Shown: positions 39,361 through 48,749 of the stretch, piece after piece
How the letters are laid out: the number at the start of each line of letters is the position of its first letter
How positions within the stretch are numbered: position 1 is the first letter of the stretch
Assembly (NCBI RefSeq): GCF_006715975.1
Contig: NZ_VFOF01000001.1
Coordinates: 754,001-818,000, forward strand
DNA from: Zymomonas mobilis
Lineage (GTDB): Bacteria > Pseudomonadota > Alphaproteobacteria > Sphingomonadales > Sphingomonadaceae
DNA: 64,000 nt
Direction: 5' to 3'
The notes under the pieces: model-generated
The model's database searches: none
Seen by the model: the letters and a program-made list of their open reading frames with translations, nothing else
What the model was told of the DNA's origin: nothing
Program-made: the position numbers and the translations under genes

Positions 39361-42300
39361 TTAGCTACGGTGGCAGGGCAGGCTGTCTGCCATATCTTGT
39401 GCATAACCGACTTTTGACCATGCCTCATAAGAACCAACAACATACAAATTCTTTTTAGCGCGCGAGACCGCGACGTTAAAAATATTGGGCGTTCCGGCTG
39501 CCCAGCGTCTCGCCCCATTTTGGCTATTGGCTGGAGCGCCTAGCAGCAGAATAACGCAATCAGCCTCTTTCCCTTGGAAAGTATGAACGGTTCCAATATG
39601 GCCTTTCAACCAATCGCTGCTTTTTATGTGAAGCCTTTCAAGAAGTGCCGCTTCTTGGCTGATACGCTTTTTCAATTCATTGGCGACGATATGGAAAGGG
39701 GTAATAATAAAAAGATCGGGATCTGTAATCCCTGCTGCCGCCAATTTTCCAAGAAAATCAACCACAACTTGCCCTTCTGCGTCGCACCATTTGGTCTCGG
39801 CCTCTCCTTTGATATCCAGCCAACGAGAATGGCCAATAACTTTGGCAATGTCGCTAGCCGGACGATTTCCAGCTGCGTGCACCATTTGATTATCATAGGC
39901 AATTCGGTTTGAAATACCGAACATAGGCTCCTGACAACGACGATGGACGAGCAAAGGAATACCGACGCGGCGGCCGTCCTGATCCGATTTAAATTCGGCT
40001 TGGAAACAAGAGGCCTGATCCGCCAGCGTTTGGGTCGAAGCTTCGGGCGCTGACCAAATAGATTTATTGACCTTAAAGAATTGGCAAATTTTGGCTGTGA
40101 GCTGTTCCGGTAAAGACACTACTGGTGGGATTTGTAATGGATCGCCCACAATAACCGAACGTTTTGCGCGCATCATAGCACCGACAGCGGCTTGAGGAAC
40201 TGCCTGACCGGCTTCATCAATTAGAAGCCAACCAATACTGTTTTGGGGAAGGTTACCTAACATGCGTTCAGTAGAAGCGAAGGTTGTTGAAATAACAGGA
40301 ACAACCATAAAAAGCGTTGACCAGAGATCACCAAGGTGACTTTTTTCATCTTCGTTTGATGCGGTGCCAGATGAAAAGACCTTCATAAAGACGCTGAGAT
40401 TGTGCAGGAATTTTTGTGCTGAAGCATCAATAAAGGCATGATGAACTTCTAGCGCGGCAATAAAAAGCGCTTCTCTTTTTCGATGAAGGCTGTCGGGTAA
40501 CCACGGCGAAGTTAGATTAATCTCTTCATGGCTTTTGACAAAAAACTGGTCATCAACAATCCGGTCACCCAGAGATGCCCGATAGGGGGCTATCTTGTCA
40601 TAAGCTTCTGAAAGCTTGTGCCGTAAAGTTTCGACCTGTTTTTTTTCAGCTTCATATTCGCTTTGTAATTTTTCTAAAGCCTGATCCGCCTCGGCATAAG
40701 ATTGCTCGGCTATTTTTTGTTCAATTTCCGAACGGGAAGCGATCAATTCTAGCTTGCTATGTTCCTGTAACCATATTGCCCAGCGCTTTGTTTTGAAAAG
40801 ATGATGGAATATCCATGGTTGTTCAGTTTGATGGCGAGCGATATTCTCGACAGAACCTTCGGAGCGATGTTTGGCTTTTGTAAGTTGTTTATAGCAATAT
40901 TCGTGATGTTCTTTTGCTTGCAAAGCCAATCTTTGCAGATGGTAGAAGACCGCCTCCCTTTCTGCCAGAGGTTGACGTATTTTCGCTATATCGAGACAGG
41001 CATGGCGGATTTTTTCGAGCGTCTTTAATTCGATCTCAATTTCATTTTTGAGAGATTGAAATTTGATACGCGTTTTTTGCCAGCGGGTTTTTGTTTCTCT
41101 AGGTGACGGCGGATTTTCTGCTTCTACGATAGCAGGCTGATGCTCACCTATAACTTGTTTTGTGACAGGGTCTTTTGTTGGTAGAGCAACGTTGTCGCCT
41201 CTTGCAGCCTTTAGATAGGTTCTGAAACCATATTCTTTATCCCACCAAAAAGACTGAAGGAATTGATGGCGATTTTTAGCATTTCCTAATGCCGCTGCAA
41301 TAAGCCCCCAACTTTTAATGGGCTTTGTTGAGTTAGTGTTTTTGTTATTTTTCTCAAAAGCCAGATATGGGTTAAGAAGCTGGTCGCTGATTGATCGGAA
41401 ATAGCCGATTTCTTCTGCGGTTCGGCCTATAGAATCTAGGGCAGGCAATTCTTGGCTGATGTTTTCGACGGCCTTGTTATTACTGGAGGCCACAATAATT
41501 TCGTGGCCTTTCAGAGCCGGATCTATACCGTAAAGATGAAAAAAGGCTTTTTCACCAAGGGTTATCTTTTTACCCGTCGGGATAAAGGCTTTTTCAGGAT
41601 CATCAAATCCGGTCATAGCGGTTGCACGATCAACAACAGCGGCTGCGATAATATCCCGAAGTAGTGTCGTTTTCCCGGTTCCCGGGGGACCGTTAACAGC
41701 AATTAAGCCATCTTTGTTTGTTAGTTGATCGCGGGTAAGGTTGACGGCCGCTTGTTGTAACAAAACCAAGGCATGGCCGCCAACAGAAGGCCAGCGCGCT
41801 ATAGGCATCATGGCAGGAGAGACGGCTTTCTCAACGGCGTTATGATCGGTTAGAAGGTTAAAAATATGTTTTGGTTTTTCATCACCTAAATATTGCCGCA
41901 AGCCGGATTTCGCTTTTCCTTGTTGGAGCAGAGACGCGGCCAAGGCTAGATCACCAAGGAAAAATGAATTGAGAAGGGATAGCTGAGGCAGTTTTTCGGA
42001 TGAAAGCAGATGTTCTATCCGAAGTGCAAAGCTAGGCGCTTCGATAAGATCGGAGGATAAGCCAAATTGCAGGACGAGCCATTGATAGGCTTCTTTCAGG
42101 ATGGCATTATCAACGGGACGGCTTTTGCCTTCGTTATCTTGGTTGCTTAGAATAGAAGTTAGATATTCTATGACCTTGGGTTCGATATCAGGCCAAGCAC
42201 CGAGAATATCCAGTTTTCGTTTTAAAGCTTGCGGTAGTGCCCATGCAAAGCTGGATACGGCAATGCCATTTTCTTCAACAAGGAATCCACGGTCATCGAT

Positions 42301-42816
42301 TAAGATCGCCGCGATAGCTGCCTTTTCTTGTATTTTTTGCCGTGTTTCTTCATCTTCGCCAAAGAGTTTTATCAGCTGTTCTGTCGCGTCCTTCATTCGG
42401 ATGGAGCCAAGAATGATCTGATAATATAGTTTTTTTCTGGGCGGGGCTTTTTCCCGTTCTTCCCAAGGTAAGCGCGTTTTTATGAGTGAAGCCACCGCAT
42501 TTTTATCTCCGGCGGCTAAATCTTCCGGTTTGCGATAGGTTTGGGGAGAAAGAGCCTCTTCTGCTGTCCATGTGGCAAGGATTGCGGCGGGTTCATTGGA
42601 TTTTTCAGGTTTCAGGATAGGCAGAAAATGCAGCAATTTATCCAGTAAACCGGATTTTTTGGTGTCCGCATGAAAAGAAGTCGTTTCTTTTTCAAAGAAA
42701 GAAAAGGTCGCTTCATTTGCGGTCGCTGCCATATCCATTTTGTTTATAGCAAACTCGATTTCGCGGCTTAAATCCTGTGCGAAATCACTTGTTCGATATC
42801 CTAGTTCATCAAGCAC
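39361..42816 (-). CDS. Large superfamily 1 (Upf1/Dna2-like) DNA/RNA helicase
   Basis: 1151 residues from GTG 42816. Helicase motifs in order: Walker A GPPGTGKTTLLRD at about 374-386, motif II LLIDEAGQAVPQA at about 890-902, motif III VGDPLQIPPV, motif V GTVHTFQGKEAD and motif VI NVAVSRAKKNLYVVG near the C-terminus. A coiled-coil-rich insertion of some 400 residues separates motifs I and II. The N-terminal 370 residues are not a domain I recognise. Such stand-alone SF1B proteins occur sporadically in bacteria, often in defence or mobile contexts, but no partner gene is adjacent. It lies alone between two tRNA genes. The start is doubtful: coding-like sequence continues upstream to 42921 with no standard start codon. 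Confidence 0.85.
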   Translation of the reverse strand: MLDELGYRTSDFAQDLSREIEFAINKMDMAATANEATFSFFEKETTSFHADTKKSGLLDKLLHFLPILKPEKSNEPAAILATWTAEEALSPQTYRKPEDLAAGDKNAVASLIKTRLPWEEREKAPPRKKLYYQIILGSIRMKDATEQLIKLFGEDEETRQKIQEKAAIAAILIDDRGFLVEENGIAVSSFAWALPQALKRKLDILGAWPDIEPKVIEYLTSILSNQDNEGKSRPVDNAILKEAYQWLVLQFGLSSDLIEAPSFALRIEHLLSSEKLPQLSLLNSFFLGDLALAASLLQQGKAKSGLRQYLGDEKPKHIFNLLTDHNAVEKAVSPAMMPIARWPSVGGHALVLLQQAAVNLTRDQLTNKDGLIAVNGPPGTGKTTLLRDIIAAAVVDRATAMTGFDDPEKAFIPTGKKITLGEKAFFHLYGIDPALKGHEIIVASSNNKAVENISQELPALDSIGRTAEEIGYFRSISDQLLNPYLAFEKNNKNTNSTKPIKSWGLIAAALGNAKNRHQFLQSFWWDKEYGFRTYLKAARGDNVALPTKDPVTKQVIGEHQPAIVEAENPPSPRETKTRWQKTRIKFQSLKNEIEIELKTLEKIRHACLDIAKIRQPLAEREAVFYHLQRLALQAKEHHEYCYKQLTKAKHRSEGSVENIARHQTEQPWIFHHLFKTKRWAIWLQEHSKLELIASRSEIEQKIAEQSYAEADQALEKLQSEYEAEKKQVETLRHKLSEAYDKIAPYRASLGDRIVDDQFFVKSHEEINLTSPWLPDSLHRKREALFIAALEVHHAFIDASAQKFLHNLSVFMKVFSSGTASNEDEKSHLGDLWSTLFMVVPVISTTFASTERMLGNLPQNSIGWLLIDEAGQAVPQAAVGAMMRAKRSVIVGDPLQIPPVVSLPEQLTAKICQFFKVNKSIWSAPEASTQTLADQASCFQAEFKSDQDGRRVGIPLLVHRRCQEPMFGISNRIAYDNQMVHAAGNRPASDIAKVIGHSRWLDIKGEAETKWCDAEGQVVVDFLGKLAAAGITDPDLFIITPFHIVANELKKRISQEAALLERLHIKSSDWLKGHIGTVHTFQGKEADCVILLLGAPANSQNGARRWAAGTPNIFNVAVSRAKKNLYVVGSYEAWSKVGYAQDMADSLPCHRS

Positions 42817-43165
42817 AAGTGACAGAATATGCGGGTTTCTCGGATTTTCTTGATAAAGATTTTGAGCCGCAAAAGGGAATAATGGGAATATGGCCGCTCT
42901 TTTCTCTTCATCACGTCGAGATTATCCGTTTCATTTTTTATTATTATTTCGTTTAAATATAAAAAAACGCTTTATTTCAACGTCATTCTCAAAGTTATTC
43001 AGATTTATCTGACAGTTTGTCTTCTTGGACAAGAAAGCGCTAAAAACATTGTTGGTTTTTGAGCGCTGCGTAGGCGAATTTTATTTAGGAAATGTTCTGA
43101 GAAGAATGTTTGGCGTCAGGTTTTTGGCCAGAAGCTTTGTCGTAAAAAAACAGTTTTAATGAAAA
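42817..43165. other. Gap between helicase and tRNA-Arg with possible lost 5' coding sequence and a hairpin
   Basis: The helicase frame stays open from 42816 up to 42921 and reads like protein (FPFAAQNLYQENPRNPHILS), but has no ATG, GTG or TTG before a stop at 42922-42924. Further on, AGCGCTAAAAAC (43036-43047) pairs with GTTTTTGAGCGCT (43055-43067), one bulge. On the minus strand this may terminate tRNA-Arg, although the following U tract is poor. Confidence 0.5.
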
Positions 43166-43242
43166 TGGTGCCCCCGAGAGGATTCGAACCTCCGGCCTGC
43201 GGTTTAGGAAACCGTCGCTCTATCCGACTGAGCTACGGGGGC
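43166..43242 (-). tRNA. tRNA-Arg(CCT)
   Basis: 77 nt on the minus strand with encoded CCA. Acceptor GCCCCCG pairs with CGGGGGC; D arm AGCTCAGTCGGATAGAGC; anticodon loop TTCCTAA with anticodon CCT, reading AGG; T arm with GTTCGAATCC. The first anticodon-stem pair is mismatched (A-C); the rest pair normally. Confidence 0.95.
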
Positions 43243-43348
43243 AAGATGATGTTTTCTCTATAGTTTCATCATCATATCGTCAATATTGAAGAAAAAAGAG
43301 CTCTATAGGAACTGAAATTTATAACCCTTTTTCATTGAATCTAATCGG

Positions 43349-43672
43349 TTAGATATCTTTGTTTGAGAGTTTCATAAGGATAATACCCGCCATAATGAGA
43401 CAGACCGAAAGAATGCGAATGAAATTGGCGGGCTCTTTCATAAAAAGAATACCAACGATGAAACTGCCAACGATGCCAATGCCTGTCCAAACGGCATAAG
43501 CACTGCCCAAAGGTAAGAATTTCATTGACCATGAAAGCATGCCAAAGCTGGCGAACATCGTAATAAACATGATGATAGTCGGAACAATGCGGGTAAAGCC
43601 TTGGGATTGCTTCATAAAATATGCCCAGACGACTTCAAATAATCCTGCAATGGTGATGACCAGCCACGCCAT
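43349..43672 (-). CDS. gdx: Small multidrug resistance family exporter, guanidinium (Gdx/SugE) type
   Basis: 107 residues with four membrane helices. The essential Glu is in GLFEVVWAYFMKQS (about residue 13). The PLGSAYAVWTGIGIVGSF segment at about 55-72 is the pattern of the Gdx (SugE) branch, which exchanges guanidinium for protons, rather than the EmrE polyaromatic branch. It works as an antiparallel homodimer in the inner membrane. An HTH regulator gene lies 51 bp upstream on the same strand. I see no guanidine riboswitch before either gene. Confidence 0.88.
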   Translation of the reverse strand: MAWLVITIAGLFEVVWAYFMKQSQGFTRIVPTIIMFITMFASFGMLSWSMKFLPLGSAYAVWTGIGIVGSFIVGILFMKEPANFIRILSVCLIMAGIILMKLSNKDI

Positions 43673-43723
43673 AATATCTCTCTTGTGAAATCAGTTATGC
43701 CGCCCTTTATAGGGTTTTCCTTG

Positions 43724-44191
43724 TTATTGTAACCTTTCCGGAATTTTATATGTGGTTTCGGAAAGTGCCTCTGGCAGGCGTTGTGCCAAAATATGAGCAA
43801 TGTCTTTTTTAGAGGCATTCAGATCAAGAGATGAAAGCAGCGTTTCAAACATATCGGTTAAAAGCGTTTCGTTGGGCAACGCCATATTCATTTTGACGAA
43901 TTGTATGGGTGGGAATGATTGTCTGATCGTCGATATTTCAGTTTTTAATTCATAGCTGGTGAGACCGGATAATGCCAAAATTTCTTCTGGCCTGATCTGA
44001 CGCTTCATCAGAACGGCTGCAATCTTTCTAGTTAGCTCCAAGGGTAGATATTTTTTTTTGAAGCGATTCATGTCTTCATAAAAAGCATAGCTGGAGGCGG
44101 GCATGTCTATAGCTTCAGCTAACGCTCTGATTGTGATCGGGGGCTTGGCCGCTTTTCGCAATAATTTCAGTTTCTTACATGGGGAGGGCAT
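43724..44191 (-). CDS. XRE-like helix-turn-helix protein
   Basis: 155 residues from ATG 44191; an in-frame TTG at 44230 is an alternative and neither has a good ribosome binding site. The N-terminal part reads KLKLLRKAAKPPITIRALAEAI then MPASSYAFYED, a lambda-repressor-type helix-turn-helix at about residues 5-45, followed by a helical segment that specifies no known effector domain. It probably regulates itself and the gdx gene downstream (inference from spacing and strand). Confidence 0.65.
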   Translation of the reverse strand: MPSPCKKLKLLRKAAKPPITIRALAEAIDMPASSYAFYEDMNRFKKKYLPLELTRKIAAVLMKRQIRPEEILALSGLTSYELKTEISTIRQSFPPIQFVKMNMALPNETLLTDMFETLLSSLDLNASKKDIAHILAQRLPEALSETTYKIPERLQ

Positions 44192-44366
44192 GGATGCACA
44201 ATGCGAAAATTTGAGACCAAGTCTTTGCAAAATATTGATTGTTCTATGTGTTAAAATTTAATACAAATACTTCCTGAGGATGCCCGCAAACAAAAACAAA
44301 TTTTCGTAACTTTATTTTAAAATTTTAGGGCGATTATTGTAATAATTTTTTAACGAGTATGGCGGC

Positions 44367-44558
44367 ATGGAAAATAAAAAAGAAGTAAACTACGCAGAAA
44401 ACCTTCGAATTGAAGCCGACCGCACTTTGAAAAACCAACTTGTCGAGCACAGAAGCTATTGGCTGGACCGTTCTATTGATATGGGCGGGGATTCTGTTGA
44501 AATTATTATGCGAGCAGACCTTTTCTATAGTTATGTGCTTTATGGCGATTTACCCTAA
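44367..44558 (+). CDS. Hypothetical 63-residue protein
   Basis: Open frame from ATG 44367 to TAA 44556-44558. The product is charged (about a quarter Asp, Glu, Arg, Lys), with no signal peptide or membrane helix, and reads as a plausible small soluble protein (ENLRIEADRTLKNQLVEHRSYWLDR). Its stop overlaps the TAG stop of the convergent S9 peptidase in the four bases CTAA. The upstream sequence AACGAGTATGGCGGC has only a weak ribosome binding site. I do not recognise a family. Confidence 0.45.
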   Translation: MENKKEVNYAENLRIEADRTLKNQLVEHRSYWLDRSIDMGGDSVEIIMRADLFYSYVLYGDLP

Positions 44559-46774
44559 GGGCGGATGTCACTATCATTTTTATCAGCGTTTTCATATAGA
44601 TAGCGGGAAATAAAAATAAAACTTTTATGATAGGCTTCTAACCAATGGCGATGAAGAAGGAAGCCATGCCTTTCGTTTGGAAAGGCGAGGTCTTCATGAG
44701 GAATCCCGCGATTTTTTAATAATCGGGTCAGTTCTTCGGATTGCGAGAAGGGCACATTGTGATCGTCGTCGCCATGAATGAGCAAAACGGGCGAGTGCCA
44801 TTTTTCCAGACTAGCCAAAGGAGAAGAAAGCCACATTTCGTTCTGAGCTTCTCTTTGGTCGTCAGGCGATAAGCTGGGCGTAGCTGGCCTCAACATATTA
44901 TGAACACCGTGGAAATCGACCCCGACTTTAAAAATATCGCTATTCCGAGCCAAAGCGAGAGCCGTTAGATATCCCCCCCAACTACCGCCCCATATCGCAA
45001 TATGAGACGAATCGACGTCTTTTCTTGTGTTGAGATAATGAATGGCCCCTAAAATATCGCGATATTCACTGGCACCTTGGCGGCCTGTTTCGGATGCTTC
45101 CCGATAATCATGGCCGTAGCCGCTGCCACCGCGATAATTAACGCTTAGAACATTATATCCGTTATTGGCGAGAAACTGATTAAAGATATAGGCATTCTGA
45201 TAGTAATTTTGTGAAGGAAAACCATCCAGCATTTGCCGTCTGGGCCCACCATGCAGAAAAATGACAGTTGGGTGGAGGCGCTGGTTGTTATCGCGAGCAG
45301 AGAAAAACTGACCAAAACTATTCTTCCCATCAGAAGCCGAAAACTGGACGCTTTGAACCGGAGCTAAGCTTTTGGAAAAATCTTTTGTCGATTTTTGGGA
45401 TATCAGCGTTTGAAACTGTTTGCCCTGCACCAGAGCCGGATAAGGCGGTCGCCTGCTATCGCTTACGAGCGCGGCTAATTGCCCGTTGGCGATGGCGGGT
45501 TGAAAAGCAAGGAGGCTTTGATCGCCTAGCTGTTCTGTCTTTTCAGAAGAAAGGTACCTCAGCGAAAGCGTATAATGATCGAGGTTATTATAGTTTGTAG
45601 TATAAATAAGACGATTTTGGCTTTGATCGAAGATGAATTGCTCAACCTCGAAATTGCCCTTCATTAAAGATGATACAGTTCCATTTTCTGGGTTTAGGCC
45701 ATAGACATGGAGCCATCCCTCTTTTTCCCAAGGAAAAAGTATCTGATTTTGGGCTGTCCAATAGAGATTTTGATGGCGGGTTCCTGCATAGACTTCACCG
45801 CGCCCGACAGGCGCCACCCATTTTTCGGTTACAGTAAAATCATTCAAATTGGCGACCATTACCGACCACCAGCCTTGTGATCGTTCAGAAGACGAAGGAG
45901 ATGGGGGTGGTTCAGTTGCGCGGATAAAAGCAAATTTGCGGCTATCCGGCGAGAAAACAGGAAATAGGTCATTGGTAAAGCTTGACGGCAAATAATGCAG
46001 ACGATGAGCAGCCAAGTTAAAAATGATGATGAAGCTATGATCGATATGATCGTCAACAAAAACAAGTGATTGACCATCCGGTGACCAGCTAAGATCACGA
46101 ATATGCCCTCTAAGGGTGAATAGCTTTTCAGGTGGCGTATGGTTTTCTGGGTTATAGAACCAAAGGCTATTTTGAGAGATATAGGTTAAAATTTTGCCAT
46201 CAGGAGAAAAGCTGGGTTGGTATCCTGACGCGATTATTTTATCCGAGCTGGAAGCTATATCAACCAAATGGATCGTGGCTTGTGGCGATTGTAGTTCCGG
46301 AACTGGATTGGGGGAAGGGGCATCAGGGAATTCTGGATCCCCGCCGCGGACATAGGCTAGCTGACTATCGTCAGGTGAAAAAGTGATATTATAAAGAGGT
46401 TGTCCATCATCTTCCGGATAATCTGCCAGAATGCAGTTAATTGGTAGACTGCCTGTTTTCGGATCAGGTCTGGTTAGGATGAGCTGATGCTGTCCCGCTT
46501 GATAACGCACAAATGCCCATTGGCTATGATGATGCGCGCCAGTGAGTTGGCTATCCCGAGGTAAAGCCATGAGTTGGTCTAATTGACCTAGTTTTAGATT
46601 TTGAGCGGATGATTGGGATATTGGTACGGCTGATAAAACGGGCGTTAAAGGCAATGAAACGGCGATGCTTAGCGGAAGTATAAGCGAAGCCAACCAACTT
46701 TTAGGCAAAAAAAGCCTTGCCTTAAAATTCGGATTATGTGGTGTTTTGAAAAGAGAGAAAGGGCGCATCATCAT
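44555..46774 (-). CDS. Exported S9 family serine peptidase (dipeptidyl/acylaminoacyl peptidase type)
   Basis: 739 residues. A long N-terminal signal region ends near residue 50 (SWLASLILPLSIAVSLPLTPVLSA). A WD40-like beta-propeller domain with PDDSQLAY, FSPDGK and WSPDGQS repeats fills about 70-450. The alpha/beta hydrolase domain holds the triad: Ser in GGSWGG (about 598), Asp in HGDDDH (about 670), His in ERHGF (about 703). It removes short peptides or acylated residues from peptide N-termini, probably in the periplasm. The substrate is unknown. Monocistronic. Confidence 0.88.
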   Translation of the reverse strand: MMMRPFSLFKTPHNPNFKARLFLPKSWLASLILPLSIAVSLPLTPVLSAVPISQSSAQNLKLGQLDQLMALPRDSQLTGAHHHSQWAFVRYQAGQHQLILTRPDPKTGSLPINCILADYPEDDGQPLYNITFSPDDSQLAYVRGGDPEFPDAPSPNPVPELQSPQATIHLVDIASSSDKIIASGYQPSFSPDGKILTYISQNSLWFYNPENHTPPEKLFTLRGHIRDLSWSPDGQSLVFVDDHIDHSFIIIFNLAAHRLHYLPSSFTNDLFPVFSPDSRKFAFIRATEPPPSPSSSERSQGWWSVMVANLNDFTVTEKWVAPVGRGEVYAGTRHQNLYWTAQNQILFPWEKEGWLHVYGLNPENGTVSSLMKGNFEVEQFIFDQSQNRLIYTTNYNNLDHYTLSLRYLSSEKTEQLGDQSLLAFQPAIANGQLAALVSDSRRPPYPALVQGKQFQTLISQKSTKDFSKSLAPVQSVQFSASDGKNSFGQFFSARDNNQRLHPTVIFLHGGPRRQMLDGFPSQNYYQNAYIFNQFLANNGYNVLSVNYRGGSGYGHDYREASETGRQGASEYRDILGAIHYLNTRKDVDSSHIAIWGGSWGGYLTALALARNSDIFKVGVDFHGVHNMLRPATPSLSPDDQREAQNEMWLSSPLASLEKWHSPVLLIHGDDDHNVPFSQSEELTRLLKNRGIPHEDLAFPNERHGFLLHRHWLEAYHKSFIFISRYLYENADKNDSDIRP

Positions 46775-46879
46775 ACTTCTCTTTTAAGGAAGAGATAACA
46801 GATGAAAAACCAAATTATTATAGGAATATGGACTTATCCCGACCAGAATAGACCGGATAGGGACAAGTCCAGAAATAGA

Positions 46880-48652
46880 TTAGTTTAAATCGTAGGCCTT
46901 TAACTCGCCCGATAAATACATATTGCGCGCTTTGACACGGCTTAATTTACCGGAGCTGGTACGAGGCAAAGAACGAGGTGGAACCAAGGCTACAAGGCAA
47001 GGCATCCCGATCATTGTCCGCACTTTTTGATTGATCTCGCTGTGCAGTTTTTTTCTTTCTTCGGGATCGGACATCCGGCATTGCACCAAGACGGCTGGCA
47101 TTTCTCCGCCAGAATCCGTGGTGATAGCAAAAGCGGCGATATCGCCCCCTTTAAATCCCGGAAGCTGTTCCACTGCCCATTCGATATCCTGTGGCCAGTA
47201 GTTACAACCATTGACGATAATCATATCCTTGGCGCGGCCAACGATATAAATATAGCCATCGGCCATGTAACCCATATCGCCGGTATCAAGCCAACCATCG
47301 ACCATGCAGGCATCCGTCGATTCTTTGTCGCGGAAGTAACCACTCATGATAGCGGGGCCTTTGACCCAGACCTGACCAACTTCTCTTTCCGGTAAGTCTT
47401 TGCCATCAGCATCACGGATAGAAATCGTGGTGTTGTTTACAGGCTTGCCGCAGTTGACGATGGAGCGATAGCGTTCTGGCTGATTGGGATCGATCGTTTT
47501 GGTTCCAGAAAGCAGGCTTTCTTTTACCATTTCAACCCGAATACCTTCATTCAGCGGCATAAGAGAAACCGCAAGGGTTGCTTCTGCCAAGCCATAGGAA
47601 GGCATAAAAGATTTGGGGTTGAATCCGGCTTCTGAGAAGGCATCAACGAATTTTTGCATGACATCAGGACGGATCATATCCGCACCATTGCCAGCAACCC
47701 GCCAACGGGAAAGATCAAAACGATCGGCTGCCTTCGTCTGGCTGGACATGCGGCGTGCGCAAATATCGTAACCAAAGGTCGGTGAATAGCTGATTGAGTA
47801 GCCTTCATTCCGCGTGATCAGATCAAGCCATGCCAGAGGACGACGCGCAAAGTCATTGGTTTTCAGGTAATCAGTCGAAATTTGGTTCGCGATGATGGAC
47901 AACATGCAGCCCACCAGTCCCATATCGTGATACCATGGCAACCATGAGATGCAGCGATCGTTATCCTTCATATTCATGCCGAGACCATGCGCCGCCAAAT
48001 TGCTTAATAAAGCCTGATGGGTAATGATAACGCCATGTGGGAAACGGGTTGATCCACTGGAATATTGAAGATAGGCGATATCGTCTTTCTTCGCTTTTGG
48101 TAGATCGACTTCCGTAGCATCTTCAAGCAGAAGATCATCCCATGCAACCGCATTAACACAGTTACGAGCGGCGGCTTTTTCTGCAAATTCCGATAATTCT
48201 TTCGGATAAGCAATTAGGATAGGATCGCTACTTTTGAGCTGGATCGTTAACTGATCAATATAAGCATCTTTCCCGCCGAAAGAAGTCGGCAAAGGAAGAG
48301 GAACTGGCCATATGCCAGCATAAATTGCACCAAAAAACAAAGATGCAAATTCAGGACAGGTTTCCGCAATCAGGGCCAGCCTGCTACCAGGTTTGAGCCC
48401 GCGTGCAATCAGCCTTGATGCCATTTTTAAAGCATCAGCACGTAATTCCTTGAACGGATACGGCCTGATGAGCGTTCCCCGCGCATCATGAAAATTCATG
48501 CCTTTTGTCGATTGAGCCGCGTAATCCAACGCTTCGCTCATCGTACCAAAATCACAGCGGCGGCGTGCTACATGATCATCATTGGTAGGCGTAGGTGTTA
48601 AAACTGGTTTTTGATCGCCCACAGCATTTTTCTTTCCGACCAAAGTCGACAA
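46880..48652 (-). CDS. Fatty acyl-AMP ligase (FAAL)
   Basis: 590 residues, ANL superfamily. Core motifs are LQYSSGSTRFPHGV (A3, about 198-211), SYGLAEATLAVS (about 360) and DTGDMGY (about 450). The N-terminal PVPLPLP and the ISWLPWYHDMGLVG stretch are characteristic of FAALs, which load fatty acids as acyl-AMP onto carrier proteins rather than CoA. TTG start at 48652, with GGGAGGA 8 nt upstream. No polyketide synthase, carrier protein or peptide synthetase is in the window, so the acceptor is unknown. A hairpin with one mismatch (46830-46840 against 46860-46870) follows the stop and may terminate it weakly. Confidence 0.85.
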   Translation of the reverse strand: MSTLVGKKNAVGDQKPVLTPTPTNDDHVARRRCDFGTMSEALDYAAQSTKGMNFHDARGTLIRPYPFKELRADALKMASRLIARGLKPGSRLALIAETCPEFASLFFGAIYAGIWPVPLPLPTSFGGKDAYIDQLTIQLKSSDPILIAYPKELSEFAEKAAARNCVNAVAWDDLLLEDATEVDLPKAKKDDIAYLQYSSGSTRFPHGVIITHQALLSNLAAHGLGMNMKDNDRCISWLPWYHDMGLVGCMLSIIANQISTDYLKTNDFARRPLAWLDLITRNEGYSISYSPTFGYDICARRMSSQTKAADRFDLSRWRVAGNGADMIRPDVMQKFVDAFSEAGFNPKSFMPSYGLAEATLAVSLMPLNEGIRVEMVKESLLSGTKTIDPNQPERYRSIVNCGKPVNNTTISIRDADGKDLPEREVGQVWVKGPAIMSGYFRDKESTDACMVDGWLDTGDMGYMADGYIYIVGRAKDMIIVNGCNYWPQDIEWAVEQLPGFKGGDIAAFAITTDSGGEMPAVLVQCRMSDPEERKKLHSEINQKVRTMIGMPCLVALVPPRSLPRTSSGKLSRVKARNMYLSGELKAYDLN

Positions 48653-48670
48653 CGTTTATTCCTCCCCGGG

Positions 48671-48691
48671 GCATAATCTTTTAGATTATGC
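48671..48691. promoter_or_regulatory. Palindrome between divergent FAAL and recX genes
   Basis: GCATAATCT-TTT-AGATTATGC, perfect 9-bp arms, 19 bp upstream of the FAAL start and 59 bp from recX. Symmetry and position fit an operator or a small 5'-UTR hairpin. No known regulator motif is recognised. Confidence 0.45.
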
Positions 48692-48749
48692 TGTCAGAAA
48701 ATATCCCGCCCATATCCCGGGATAATACTGCCCAATCCTTTATCAAACT

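Noticed and set aside
39059-43242. Genomic island with integrase and att sites between the two tRNA genes
   Set aside because: No integrase, no direct repeat of a tRNA 3' end and no other cargo gene could be found, so only the isolated helicase is reported.
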